Assembly: GCA_900660155.1 (NCBI GenBank)
Contig: CABFPE010000224.1
Span: forward strand, 819,123 to 843,780
Direction: 5' to 3'
Source of the DNA: Hofstenia miamia
Taxonomy: Eukaryota > Xenacoelomorpha > Acoela > Hofsteniidae
DNA: 24,658 bases
Shown here: positions 1-11,949 of the stretch, one piece after another
How positions within the stretch are numbered: the first letter of the stretch is position 1
How the letters are laid out: each line of letters starts with the position of its first letter
Made by a program: the position numbers and the translations under genes
Notes under the pieces: model-generated
What the model was told of the DNA's origin: nothing
Seen by the model: only the letters and a program-made list of their open reading frames with translations
Database searches by the model: none

Positions 1-24
1 ATATATATATATATATATATATAT
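1..24. repeat. (AT)12 microsatellite at window start
   Basis: Perfect AT dinucleotide run that forms the left edge of the window. Confidence 0.95.
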
Positions 25-706
25 TTGCATTATGTACAATGAATTACATTAAATTAAGTTAGTGAATTTTCCAAATAAGTGGATTTAAATTTCTGATGCT
101 CACTTTTCTTTGGCAAGCTTTTATTTAATTAAAGCAGTTTCATTTTTTCTCCATTGATTTAAGCGATTGTTTTGCGCGCTCTTCGATAAAACAAGCAAAG
201 CAATTATCCAGGATTTAATTGTTACCATTTAATTTCGGATTTATTGTTCAGCTAAACATTTAGTGACGCATTTTATTTCTCTCAATAAATACATGGTGAA
301 TTTCGCCTATACAATTGGGGCTGATTGTAGGACATTTTGACGACACTCGGGAGTGTCAATGAGAAATGATTATTTAAGTTGATTGCCAGTACTTCAGATA
401 GGTGATGCATTGTAGCGAACTTTTTACCCCATGAGACACACAAATCCTTGTCGCAGTAGAAAATTTTTTTACTAAGAGCTTGACGATATAAACATTTTCA
501 GACAAAACTATTGTACTTTGGACTTACCAATTTCATTTTCAATGTTAATAGAAATACCACTCAGTCAATGAAGATAAATTTTTCTATTAAAAATTATCAA
601 GTTTGAGCCTTCCGTAGGCTCATTAATGAGACATAAATGAAATTTTAAGAAATTCATTTTTCATTGGTATGTGACCACAAAGCTACTCGGTAAAGAACAT
701 TCAGAA

Positions 707-769
707 AATATCTACCATATGCATCATAACATGCTGTTCCTCTATGGAAATACGCATATGGTGAATATT
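707..769. repeat. Imperfect inverted repeat
   Basis: Arms 707-722 and 754-769 pair at 14 of 16 positions (core ACCATATGC / GCATATGGT) around a 31-base loop. Confidence 0.6.
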
Positions 770-1604
770 ATATTGCCTTAGGATTAATAGACAGAATAAT
801 GCAATTAAAAGTTATGAAACTAATAGGAACGGAACTTCATGGTAATGGAATTTCATTGGTCAAATCGTAAAGCCAGACATATGTTCTATTTTCGACACAC
901 AGGTATGTACAGGAGTACATACATTATATTAAATAGACATTCAAATTGAGATTCATCAGACATTTAGATAAATCGTCTTAGTTTAGTAGTTAGCAACAAC
1001 TAATCTTTATCCCCCACACCCTTCATGAATAAGAGTAGGAAGTACTACACAACTATCAGTAATTGCCTAGGTAAGTGAAGCAATGAGTAAGTAGCTAATT
1101 TGATAGGATTAATTTAGTTTTTTGAATGAACAAAATGTGAGAACCATATTAATCTGTAAATCAAATAGGCCAATCCCACTAATAACTAACGTCAGAGTTT
1201 ATTTAATTCCTGTACTATGTCACCTGACGCAACTGAGTCTGCATCACCAGATTATGTGCGGCTATTGGCACCAATTGTAACTGATTTGAAGCGAGCTCCA
1301 TAGCGATAGCGATCCCATGAAAACAGTAATATATAGCTGCAATGTGTGGTATCAAGATCAACCGCATTAAAGTCAAACCTATGAGTCTACTGAGAGATTG
1401 TAGAAAAAAATATCATTCAGGAAGTCATCAAATATCTGCTATTGGTATGTCTTGAGCAAAAGGTCAACGTTTCAAGGGTTTCTAGACTGCAATATTCATT
1501 TTGGTTCACCGATCCACAGCGTTTCATGATGTTGAACTATTGAACAGGATGAACAAACACATAAAAATACAGTAAACTTTATCTCGGCCTGAGTAATAAG
1601 TCAG

Positions 1605-1630
1605 TATATATATATATATATATATATATA
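1605..1630. repeat. (TA)13 microsatellite
   Basis: Perfect TA dinucleotide run. Confidence 0.95.
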
Positions 1631-2223
1631 AGGTGGGCCAGAAGTAATTACGTTTCAAACAATGTTGTATATAAGAAAGCTCACTTTACATAGAGTTACA
1701 TAGTCCTTGGCATCATATTGATCGAACTGTAAGCCTTTCATTTGTGTGCACATGGAATTTAATGAAATATGGGATTATATATTCTTGTGAGAAGTCCCTT
1801 TATCATTGTTGATGTCTGTAAAAACTTCTGTAGTAACTGTTCTGCTATCGATCACCATTCCTGTTCCGAATAACTGTTTTTCCAATTCTTGACAAGTCCA
1901 TCAGATGGTTCACAATCAAATCTGTTCATTTGGTTCTTTTGAAGTATCCCATTCAATGTCTTATTCTCTCCACACCGTGCCACTGCAAGGCAGGTAAGTT
2001 TCGATTATGCAGTCACTGTAATAACAAACAACAGAAATGTAATAAAATAGTTTCGATTGAAAAGGCCTGGCCAAGATAGCATTAAAAACTACTCAGTAAT
2101 ATGTTATTGAGCCCATGGAATTAAGCGGGAAATTTACTTGAATATTATGTATCGGGAGAAATCAAAAAATTTTCAATATTACATTCAAACATGTTTATCA
2201 ATAGATATGTCCATGCCTCACGA

Positions 2224-2259
2224 TTTCCACATTTTCTAATGGGCTTGGAAATGTGGAAA
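2224..2259. repeat. Perfect 11-bp inverted repeat
   Basis: TTTCCACATTT (2224-2234) and AAATGTGGAAA (2249-2259) flank a 14-base loop. Confidence 0.65.
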
Positions 2260-5216
2260 ACGGCTTGTAAATTTAAAAGAACACCAGGCTTTTAAAGTTA
2301 AAAACAAACTAAACTGATTCCTTATGAAAATAATGAATTGTTGGTCATGAATCAAATCTGTTTTTTACTTGAATTGAGTTGATACTTTCAATATTTTGTA
2401 ACGCTCTTACATTAGGGATCTGCATTTTGAAATGCTTTTTTAATTTTTTTCCGAATTCAATGGATCTGTGCTTGTAACAGTCTTACATCACTGCAATATA
2501 ACACTTCTTTGAAGATTGCTACAAAACAGTCTTTCTGCTTCAATTTTCTGGACAGTTGATAACTTATTCTGCTCAGCAGAAGTTTAAGACTAATTATTTA
2601 CGAAAATATTAGGGAAACTGTTTAATGTGAAGCATGTGCATTAACTCCATAATTCCTTCATAGTATGGGAATTACCGCGCATTTATTGCTGATAATAAAT
2701 ATTAAATTGTTTACCAGTCCTTTTAAAATTAATCAATATTAAATTTAGTTGCTATTTCAACGCCCACTTCAACTGCATTTCGTTAAGACTATTAAACAGC
2801 TTTAAATTACAAGGCTCAATAGCACTACAAATTGCTTAAGCTATGATGCGAATGCTGTCCATTAAATGAAAGAATAGATAAGTAATGCTGATCTGTGCTA
2901 ATATTTTTTCCCAATTATAGCTAGCAAACAAAATATTTCTCAAAGCTGTGGTAAGAACACCAAGACGAAGGATAAATTCTGTCCACCTTGACTAATATAT
3001 TCAGTATTCTAGTCCCATTTTGAAAATTGACTTCCCTTTGGAAGTAGCGGCGTATCCAGCATTTCTTGTTGTGGGTTCCTATGTTCCAATCTGACATCGC
3101 CAAAATATGACTCATGCTAACTTTGGAATAATTTGGACATGATGAGATGTGCAAGAAAACATTGCTTCATTTTGTTAAATAACGTTATGTGACGAATGGA
3201 ATATTAGAAACTAGTTTGTTTTTGTGTTTTGATGTTATTTTTCTCACATTTAATGATATGATGTATTCTATAGGTTAACATTCATCCCTACACTTATTAA
3301 TTATTACGCTTTGTTATATCGAAATCTTTGTGATTTTGTAACCGCGGATCTCCTATTACATAAACACCTGGCTTAATTTTACTATGTTTAATACGAAATT
3401 CATTGCAATGTACATACAAGAACCTTGTTAAAATGTATTACGATCAAACCTATGGGAGAATTTCAGCAATAATCTTTAAACATGAAGCCGCGAAATTTAA
3501 CGCAATTGAGCCATCGATCATAGCGATTCCTGTTTACGTTGCAAGATGACTCTCTGATTAGTGTAATTATACATTTTCCCTAAAAGATTATTGATGACAG
3601 TTATCGAATGCAGCATTATTATAGTACCATAAAGAATGGCAGCTTGATGGAGCAGATAGAAGTATTCGTTTGGCTTCGATAGTTGACTGGGTTTTTTTAC
3701 AATAAGAGTTTCAGTTAAGATGAACAAATTGAGGGCCAGCCGTTAATTGTCGTTTTCTTTGTGTAACTACCACAATTATTCACAATAGTTTATCGATCTG
3801 TTGATTTTCAAACTAGTATCAAAAACAAACGCATTACTTCCTGCCTAAATTTGATTAATATTCATCCTTCAATAGCAAACAAAATGTCCTTTTAGTTATA
3901 CTGTTATCTATAATCCTACAGATTGTGTGGGCAATTTGAGAAACATTCTCTAATACAGTTTGAGAGACACTTGATTTCTCTTGTAACTATCAAAGATTTA
4001 CTTTGTGATATCTATGGTAATCTATTGTATGCATAGAAATATTGGTTTAATCCAAAAGCCTTAAATATGTCACTAATGTTCTCACAATTAATTGTTATAG
4101 TAATCAATGTTCTTTTATGAGGTGTTAATATGATAGAGAAAATGATTATTTGTTTATCTATTCTCATAAACATTAGTGAAATTATTGGCAAATAGTAAAA
4201 ACTGACAAATGCGAATTTAGTAAAAGTGCTTTGAAATGTAAATCGTCACCATTGATGTGGATGCTGTTTAAAATTCTCCACTGAATGTGATAAGAATATA
4301 GTTGGCACTGCAGTGAATGTGCGACTTAGATTAAAACAAACAGCTACTCATGCCCCCAAGGAGTTCCGTTAGAAAATTATGCAGATTTGCGATTCTGTTC
4401 AACCATAAACTTCTACTGGTATTTAACGGAATTTAATTTCAATCAATATCCAACACACTTTTTCTGAAAATATGCAAATTCAACATTTTCCATCAGGCTA
4501 TTTTGGTATTCACTCCTGACCTCATTCTTGTAGTATTGTTGCAGCTGATAACACTTTTACAACAAACTATAGTTGCTACATTAGTGCTGACAGTGTGATC
4601 TTACTTTGAAAAGTTGTTATTTCAATATATGTATTTATTCAATTATTCAAAGCCAAATCCAGACATAGAGTACAATTTCTATGTTTAATTAATCGAAAAT
4701 ATCATGCTACAATAGTCTGCTATTTCAATGTAAGTTAGTCACGTTTGAGTAGATCAAATTAACACAGAACGAGATCATTTATTCCTAAGACAAGTTGTTA
4801 ACCAAGTAAAAATGTAGCGTGGTTTTATTCCCTCGTTTGCGTAAATCAATTATAGACTATATCAGGTTTAGATGTTGTTTCCTTAATCTAAAATACGTTG
4901 TTAATTTAGTTCAAGATTTGAGTGACTATTATTTTGAGGCTAATTTATACGATGGTGGAATTTCACAATTCATTTAGTGCAGCGGTCAATATGCCAAAAT
5001 GGCGAATAGTGTTTGATCTCCCAAGAGAGTCTCTTTTAGTAAATGATATATTTTTCTGCAGTAGTTGTATTTGGAATTATTTTGAAACCATTTAATTCAT
5101 CCACGTGAATACAAGCAATTTATTGCATGCTAATATTAGATATTTCTTGAGAGTTTGTCAAGTTTTCATTGATCTTTAGTAAATTTATAATCGAAAATTT
5201 CAGACATGAAAACAAG

Positions 5217-5262
5217 AAGTAGGTGTTTTGGTAGTCAAACACGATTACTACAGCACCTGCTT
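5217..5262. repeat. Imperfect stem-loop
   Basis: AAGTAGGTG (5217-5225) pairs with CACCTGCTT (5254-5262) at 8 of 9 positions, and GTAGT (5231-5235) with ACTAC (5247-5251). A small internal loop separates the two stems. Confidence 0.5.
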
Positions 5263-6035
5263 TTAATTCTGAATTTAAAATATCCAGATAGCCTCATTCA
5301 AAGGGATTCTTTTGAACTTCCGTGAAATCTAATTTCAAAATGGAATTTTATTTTATTTGAATTTAGGTTTAGATGAAACAGGATATCCGAACTAAGCTAT
5401 GAGTATTTTTTGCTAACCTCCTCGCATATTTAGTAAATACGAGCGTCAAAATGATTCCTCGCCATTTTTTATTTCTAAGTGCATAAGAATTTAACGTCCT
5501 AAAGAAACAAGTTCTTTGTTTTTATAAACCTTGCTCTCAAGTAGTTGCTCACACGTTCGATTTAGTTAACGATACAGTCAGCAACAAGTAGTCGTGTTGG
5601 TGGAGTAAACTGTCCGCATTTACAATATTGTTTGTATTAAATTTGAATTTCAGTATGACAACAAAATAGCAAATCGTCTATAACTACTAAACAAATGAGA
5701 ATTTTGACAATAATATATGCATGTATCTTATGGAAGATAGTGTTCCAATAAATGTTTGAAGAGATTAAATCTGTAAATAATTCTAAATAATAGTGATCAG
5801 TACTTTGCCTGTTATCGAGAAAAATGGCAGTGCATTGATTTGGCTATTCAAAAATATTGATCACTTGTTTAATAGTTACTACAAATTTTTGGTATTAAAA
5901 TTCATGTTATGCTCAGAATAGTATTATTATTATTATTAATTAATCTAATCTTATATTGTGCTAAATCGTAGTGTTAATAATTAGCTATTACCAAGAATAA
6001 GAAATGCATGTGTTTTTATAACTCCATTAATTTAG

Positions 6036-6356
6036 GTCGGCTATAATTTGCCTTCACCCTGGGAGAAATCGTACGCCTGTAAAACCGGACTGCCTTATTA
6101 CACGAACCATCGCACGCGAACTACTCAGTGGGATCATCCTTTCTTCTCTGCCTTCTTATCAACGTTAGACATGAAGGTGTCCGAAGTTTGCTTTGCGACT
6201 TATAGAATAGCATTAAAGGCGCGCCAACTTCAAAGATTTCTTCTGTTGGGGGGAATCCCCTTGCCAAAAATTGTTGCAGCTTTCGCCCGTGGAACCTTGC
6301 CAGCTGATGCAATGCTTACTGTAATGGCTCTGGAAGCAAGATTACGAAATTTACTT
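6036..6356 (+). CDS. DMD: Dystrophin-family exon: WW domain plus start of EF-hand region
   Basis: This internal exon encodes 107 residues with no stop codon. It begins after an AG acceptor (6034-6035) and ends before a GTAAGG donor (6357), phase 0 at both ends. The WW domain spans residues 8-35. It begins PWEK, has a GLPYYTNH core with the paired tyrosines and the Asn-His of dystrophin, and ends TTQWDHP; the two signature tryptophans are codons 6060-6062 and 6129-6131. They lie 23 residues apart, against 22 in vertebrate dystrophin, so one residue is inserted in the first loop. A helix follows (FATYRIALKARQLQRF) that mirrors dystrophin's FSAYRTAMKLRRLQK. The rest is a diverged, shortened EF1. 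In the family this region binds the PPxY tail of beta-dystroglycan at the muscle or neuronal membrane. The flanking frame contains stops beyond both splice sites. DRP2/utrophin-like or DAH-like relatives are alternatives; dystrobrevins lack WW. Confidence 0.9.
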
Positions 6357-6362
6357 GTAAGG
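6357..6362 (+). other. Splice donor of WW exon
   Basis: CTT|GTAAGG: a near-consensus donor directly after an in-frame codon (phase 0). Reading past it gives residues with no relation to dystrophin, ending at a stop at 6528-6530. The neighbouring GTAATG at 6321 is a weaker site and would cut off residues that fit the alignment. Confidence 0.85.
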
Positions 6363-6533
6363 CATTATATTTTGTGTTTCGTAAATTCGACGGCCTTTTT
6401 TCTAATAATTAACACTAAACTAGAAACGCCAAACGCCATTGGCGATTTTTTGAACATTAAGCAATTTTTTGTGTTTGAAATTTTCGTTATGCATCATTTA
6501 CAATTTTTTATTGACAATGCGAGTGAGTAGGAA

Positions 6534-6780
6534 ATATTTGTTAAATTTAAGATATTGAGTCGTCGGAGGTGCAACGTCTCAGCTTGTTTGATTCATTGGT
6601 CGTCGACAAGGCAGGGTAGGTGCTTAACCTAGATGAAAATACCTGCTGAACTGCTTGCGGCAAAGCCTTTATTGGAACTCATGACATTTGTTTTGTTCAA
6701 CTCTGCCCTGCCCTGCCCTGCACTTCCCTTCCCTGCTTTGTCTTACCGGCAGCATATAGCAGATTTAAACTTTGGAGGCT
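6534..6780. other. GC-richer stretch with CCCTG pentamer repeats
   Basis: Just past the WW exon the base composition rises. It contains CGTCGGAGG, GGTCGTCGAC and GGCAGGGTAGG, then a short perfect run of the pentamer CCCTG at 6703-6721 followed by CTTCCCTTCCCTG. No open frame or splice-bounded exon is visible. It may be an old repeat fragment. Confidence 0.4.
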
Positions 6781-9700
6781 AGTGTCCGTCAATTAGGACT
6801 AGGACTGGAACTAGCATTGTAATTGGACATTACTGAAACGGACAATAAATTTTAATTGGCAATTACTCATTATTCTTAAGTCTGTCTAATCGATTTGCTG
6901 CTAGGCGTAACTGGTACTAAATTCGTATTAATTGATAATCTGGTGTAAATGTTGCAGTTGGAATTTCTGTCGTGAGATCACATGGAATCATGGGACCAGA
7001 ATGGTACTGATCATGACATTTAACTGGACTAAATCTAATGGCACTACGTCTTATTGATATTTATGAAAACCTGTAATTGTCAATCAATGTTACCTGCCCA
7101 TTGTGAGTTTCAAGATACAAAGCGTTTTTTTTTGAACAATTCTCTCCAAGTTATTAAGAAATTTGTAAATGTGGACATATTAACACATCTAGTGTCGCAT
7201 GTGAAAGTTTGTGTTAAAAATAATTGTTGCGTCGGAATTACTTGATATTATGAACTTCTTTTCTTTCAATGAAACTTCTGTTTCCTAAAAAATTTTTCAA
7301 ATTCTTCTGATTCCTACCTATTGGGACCTAGTGTTCAAAGAATCAGGTCTAATCTAAAATCAATGGGTGGAACATGCAACCTTAGTTATTTCATTTTCTG
7401 TAGATGAAACATCAAATCCTGTTTTGGCATTGTAATAAACGTCAACGGGATGTGAGACTTCGCGTAGACGTCCGCCTCAACAGGTTCACAACTAGGCACG
7501 GTTTTAGTTATTGAGCAATAAGCGCTTACGGTTTTTTGAATAAGCCATCACACATTGTGAAGTATTCCTGGGAGACTTAGAGTTAAGTATTCATGTACTT
7601 AAAATAAAAATTGTAATTTGATGGGTTTGGCCCTTGAGTGCATATTACAATTTCAGTGATTCTGTTGTTGGTTGATTAAAAGTATGCTTAGTTTAAAGGC
7701 ACTTAAAATATGAATATTTATTGTTATTGATTTTTCCAAGTCATTCAAATTGTTTAATAATAGATAAGTTTATCGTTTCGTTTCAATTCAAGATAAAATA
7801 GTGACTAATTAATCACAACGCATTCCGTGTATAAATTATGAATATTTGAAATTCATACTTATCCAACATTTGAGAAGGCGAACTGTTATTATAATTAATT
7901 ATTAATGCAACCTTGATTATGGCAGTTCGTTGCGTTATTTTATGCAAAATTCGAAAGCTCTGACAGTTATGTGTCTATTTTGATGTGCCTTCAAGCGCAT
8001 CGAAATTCAATGGAAAAGTTGATTCCATAAAATGGAGGGAATTATCTGCGAGATTACTGATTTAACTTCCATTTAACGCACATTCGTTTGGTCAGGTTGA
8101 TCCCCCATAAATCCAAAATCTAAATTTGGTTCTAGCATTTAGAAATGAAGTGTCAATCAATACATTCAATACTTTGGAATTGAATTTATAGTAAACTGCA
8201 ATGCACTTAATGAAGAACGTAAAAACCAACAAAATAATATAGTACTCTTTTCATGCACACCCATAACAAATTATAATTTATTGTTTATTGTGTAATAAAC
8301 TTTTTAAAACTTTTTTGTTAGCAATTGTTTGGTGAAATATATCAATAATTAAAAAAAGAATTAACACTGCTCAGTGTTCATGCTCATACTTGCTAAGTCC
8401 GTGTAAATTTTCAATGACAAATCCAGCTATAATTTGAAAACTACATAATATTTAAATCCAACGTTCGCACGTAGTAATTGAACATTCCTGGACTGTTCAG
8501 AAATATATGCACTATACATATTTTTGCATGTTGGGTTGCAAAAAAAATTATTTTATGCTGCACTAAATGCTAAAAAACAGATTCATTCTTCATTTTCTAG
8601 TTTGAAGTTCAGCAATTTATTATTATGCTAAATTGGAAACAATATTGAACATTCAAGACAATTACAGGTGTATGAATACAATTGAAACACCCAACAAGCT
8701 TGATCACGTCAATATGGTCTTTGTATGATGTGAGACTATGATGGGCAACATTCCCTTTCACTGATCTCCACCTATGTTTTCGTTTGGGTTTCAAATCAGA
8801 TGAATTACCTATTCAAGATCCCAAAACATTAATGTCATTAGCTTCCGGCGATACTTTATTTAGCCATGATTGAAGGTATGGCGCTCCATTACGCTTAAAA
8901 TAATTGCTGTCGTGCATTCGACAAAAGCATAGTATCTTTTCACCTAGGATACCATTGTGCACATCCAACTTTGCAGTAGTTGCCTTTGGACGAAACTAGA
9001 GACTACATCGTCCCTTGTTTGAATTTCACTCTAAGCCATGTGGACAGCACACACTGAGAACCCATGGGCATTGCTGGCTTATTTTAGTTACATTTTTGAA
9101 CATTGAAGAAGGCAATTGAACCACAGTACAATGTTGATACGTTTTTGCAAACATAATGCTGTCATAAACATTTTTAGCTGTTAAGCATGGATATGGTATA
9201 TTGGATGCCTGGTATGATTGAAAGCCTCCTTCGGAAAGACATTGATGTTAATTCAGCAATACCCGCAGGATGAGCAGCTTTTATGGCGCAGGATCTAGCA
9301 AAGTGATTAATCTTTCATGATCTTAAAACCCTAGTAACACAAAGTTGTCTTTTGAACGTGTTTAAGTCAACATTTATAGCCGTCTGAAAGACTTCAATAT
9401 CTGTCCGACTAATGGACATAAAGAGGACATGATTTATGGACCCTTTCATATGAAGTAAAGTAACTTATTTTATTTTCTTATAATGATCAGCATTTAACCA
9501 TTTTAAAACCGAACCAACTTTTGTTTCTAAAAAATTAGTGTTAGAAAAAGGTTTTTTACTGCTATTCCGCCATCAAACTGATTCTTACATAAAATCCATC
9601 GAAATCTTCCTTTCCTCAGAATACAACCATTGACAGATTACTTTGTGATCACCTGTGGATAACAGGACCGACTTAGTGGCTGCTGTTTAGCTTTTACTTT

Positions 9701-10050
9701 TATAATGCTTTAAAATATCGCCAACCGTACTCTTTGAAATACTTAAATTCCTTTATATTTGGCGCATATGCAATTTATTTCTTAAATGAAGAATGATTCG
9801 ATTTCCTGTTCTTGTGAAATAGTTCTTCCCACAGAAGAGACTGTAGAACCATATAATTCTTATGTGTGTGATTTGATGTAAAGCAGAATGTGAAGAAACC
9901 GCTTAATTGATTTCTTTATCTTAATATAAATTTCTGTCCAAATATTTCTGACCAACAGAAAACTATTCCCATGTGACGTAGTTGCTATATTTTGTATTTG
10001 TACAGCGAAATTGTTAGACTTGCCCCTGGCGCAGAATTTTGATACATATT
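6781..10050. other. Intronic DNA, no gene recognised
   Basis: AT-rich sequence with only short ORFs (at most about 64 codons) and no recognisable protein. A plus-strand stretch at about 9180-9450 reads as stop-interrupted fragments such as HGYGILDAWYD and NGHKEDMIYGPFHMK. That could be a decayed coding remnant, but I cannot name a family. Confidence 0.5.
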
Positions 10051-10054
10051 TCAC

Positions 10055-10530
10055 CGGCGAAATTTACTGTGGATGTCTCCATGGAGCTGCACGGATCTCC
10101 ACTATACAAATCTCATGTATTTATGTATGCTAAATATTTATATACTTATTNATGTTAATAAAAATGATTGAGTATTCACTATCACTGTTTAGGTGACGAA
10201 GTGATCGGATGTTTCCTCTTCAGTTCTTCTTTGGGCTCCTGCCTGAGGCGGATCTCCACAACACAGCTCCTCCTCTTCTACAACGATGGTTGAGTCCACA
10301 GCTCAACTGGGATTAGTTATGTGTACCTTACGCTAGCTCTGTTTGTGCATTCAAGTAAAGTTGTAACTGACTTAAACTCAGAGTTGTAAAGTGTTTNTAA
10401 TAATATAGCCGAAACTACTTCAAATATACTTCGTCTACGTGTTCGTTTTTATGCATATATATATATATATATATATATACATTATCAGAGCGGGCATGAA
10501 ATGTAAAATACATCGTGGATCTCCATAAGA
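10055..10530. repeat. Suspected old interspersed-repeat island
   Basis: The 9-mer GGATCTCCA occurs three times here: near 10093 (after TGCAC), near 10251 (after GAGGC) and near 10518 (after ATCGT). The central part is GC-richer than its surroundings, with CTCCTGCCTGAGGC and CACAGCTCCTCCTCTTC. Two single Ns (10151 and 10397) bracket it and an (AT)n run follows. Such composition, with assembly ambiguity, fits a multicopy element such as a solo LTR or SINE, but I identified no terminal repeats or target-site duplication. Confidence 0.35.
10455..10479. repeat. (AT)n microsatellite
   Basis: Perfect 25-base AT run next to the suspected repeat island. Confidence 0.95.
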
Positions 10531-11949
10531 CTAATAAATTGTAGTGAATTCATTATCGAAAATATATTTTTCTTAATTCCGTAAGTAGTTGTAGTATCCA
10601 TTGAAGTTTAACAATATATTAGAATGTTATTAAAAAAGTATTGTTTTTGGTCATCGTTGTTAAGAACCATGCACTTATGGGTATTGAAATTTCAGGAATA
10701 AAAGGCTTTTGTGCATGTTAGTTCAGTTGGAGTAATATAAAACCATTTATCGGATTCAGTTAATGAATTATGGGAACCGCTAAGAAACTTTCAATTATTG
10801 AGCCAACTTATTGAAAACTGCGCCAAATGCTACATTAAATTATTTTGATATTTATTAATCAATAGCATGCCAGGTGGCTTGGTTTACAACAAAGTTTTAT
10901 TCGAATTATTTTACAACTCATTCCTTTGAATTGATGTGCCAATAGCTAAATTTAGTGATTTCTGGCACATTTATTTCCAAGCCGTAATTGTTTATGATTC
11001 TCTATCTGTAATAATTGAATTCCTCGCTTATAGTTATTTTGGCATCTATCTTGGTAATTAAGTTAAAAGTTTTCAATTATATATTTTCTTTGATGCTTTC
11101 ACTTTTCCTTTATTTCTTGTACAATTCAAAGGATGCACTTTTCAATAATTTGCTTCCTCACAAACTTAAACTTTATCACGGCTTGATGGAATTTGAAATT
11201 TATCTAAAACACTGAACTAAATTCTCGACTAATTTCTGTTAAACTTTGCTAAATGTAGACATTTCAGATGAAAATTGCCAAGAACGCTAAGATTTATTAA
11301 TGTTAATGAAAGGATAACATTATTTAAAAATATCAGTTTTTTAGTCAAACTAGAGCATAAACTGAAGTCTAAATGAATGAAGTTCAAAGGGTAGCCTAGC
11401 ACCACTATTATTTGAATTAAGGCTCGTTATAATATCTGAAAGGTTCAAAGCAGAATATATAAGTTAGTAATTGAAAAACAATCATTCGTCTCTGTTAGAT
11501 GAATAATCTATGCATGCATCCTGCTACATGCTATAATTACAATTAACCTGAGAAGCAATTGAATTTTCTAGGCCATTGAAGTGTGAAAGCTTGAACTCGA
11601 GCTGATTGAAATGCTCAGAGGGTGAATAGGATAAGAACATTTAGCCCTTCAGTTGTTCAGATTTTGACTGCATGTCAATTAACTACCAGTTTGGGTCATT
11701 TTGACCCATGTACGAAAACACCTTATTATGTACATCGAGGTATCAAGTTTTAATACAAATAAGCTAATCTTTGAAAATATTGATGTAAATCTCCCAAATG
11801 TTAATCATGAGAATGAAAAATTTGAATATGGCTCGGTCCTTGGATATGTTATTGGATCTAAAGCATTTAGTCTATGCGAGTTACAGATGTGAATGATTTA
11901 TGCCAGTCATATGAGCCTATTGTTTCTCTACATGTATTGTCTCTCAATT
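10531..11949. other. Intronic DNA, no gene recognised
   Basis: AT-rich sequence. An ORF of 66 codons at 11015-11215 is leucine-, isoleucine- and phenylalanine-rich, as AT-rich noncoding DNA tends to be. A 63-codon ORF at 11701-11892 lies immediately before the LINE remnant. It could be a trace of its endonuclease-side region, though no endonuclease motif is visible. Confidence 0.45.

Larger units (their letters stand above)
1..6035 (+). other. Intron sequence upstream of the WW exon (partial)
   Basis: AT-rich sequence with stops in all frames and only short ORFs. No exon with both a convincing acceptor and dystrophin-like residues was found, so the spectrin-repeat exon that precedes WW lies off the contig. 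It contains (TA)n at 1605-1630 and hairpins at 707-769, 2224-2259 and 5217-5262. The intron boundary is inferred from the acceptor at 6034-6035, which follows a T-rich tract (TTTTTATAACTCCATTAATT). That upstream exons of this gene exist is inference. Confidence 0.7.

Noticed and set aside
2921..3154. 77-codon minus-strand ORF
   Set aside because: No motif, start context or splice support; length is expected by chance in a window of this size.
6121..6312. Minus-strand ORF opposite the WW exon
   Set aside because: Antisense shadow of a well supported coding exon.
6357..6530. Extension of the WW ORF past the donor
   Set aside because: Residues lose all dystrophin similarity at the GTAAGG donor and become AT-driven.
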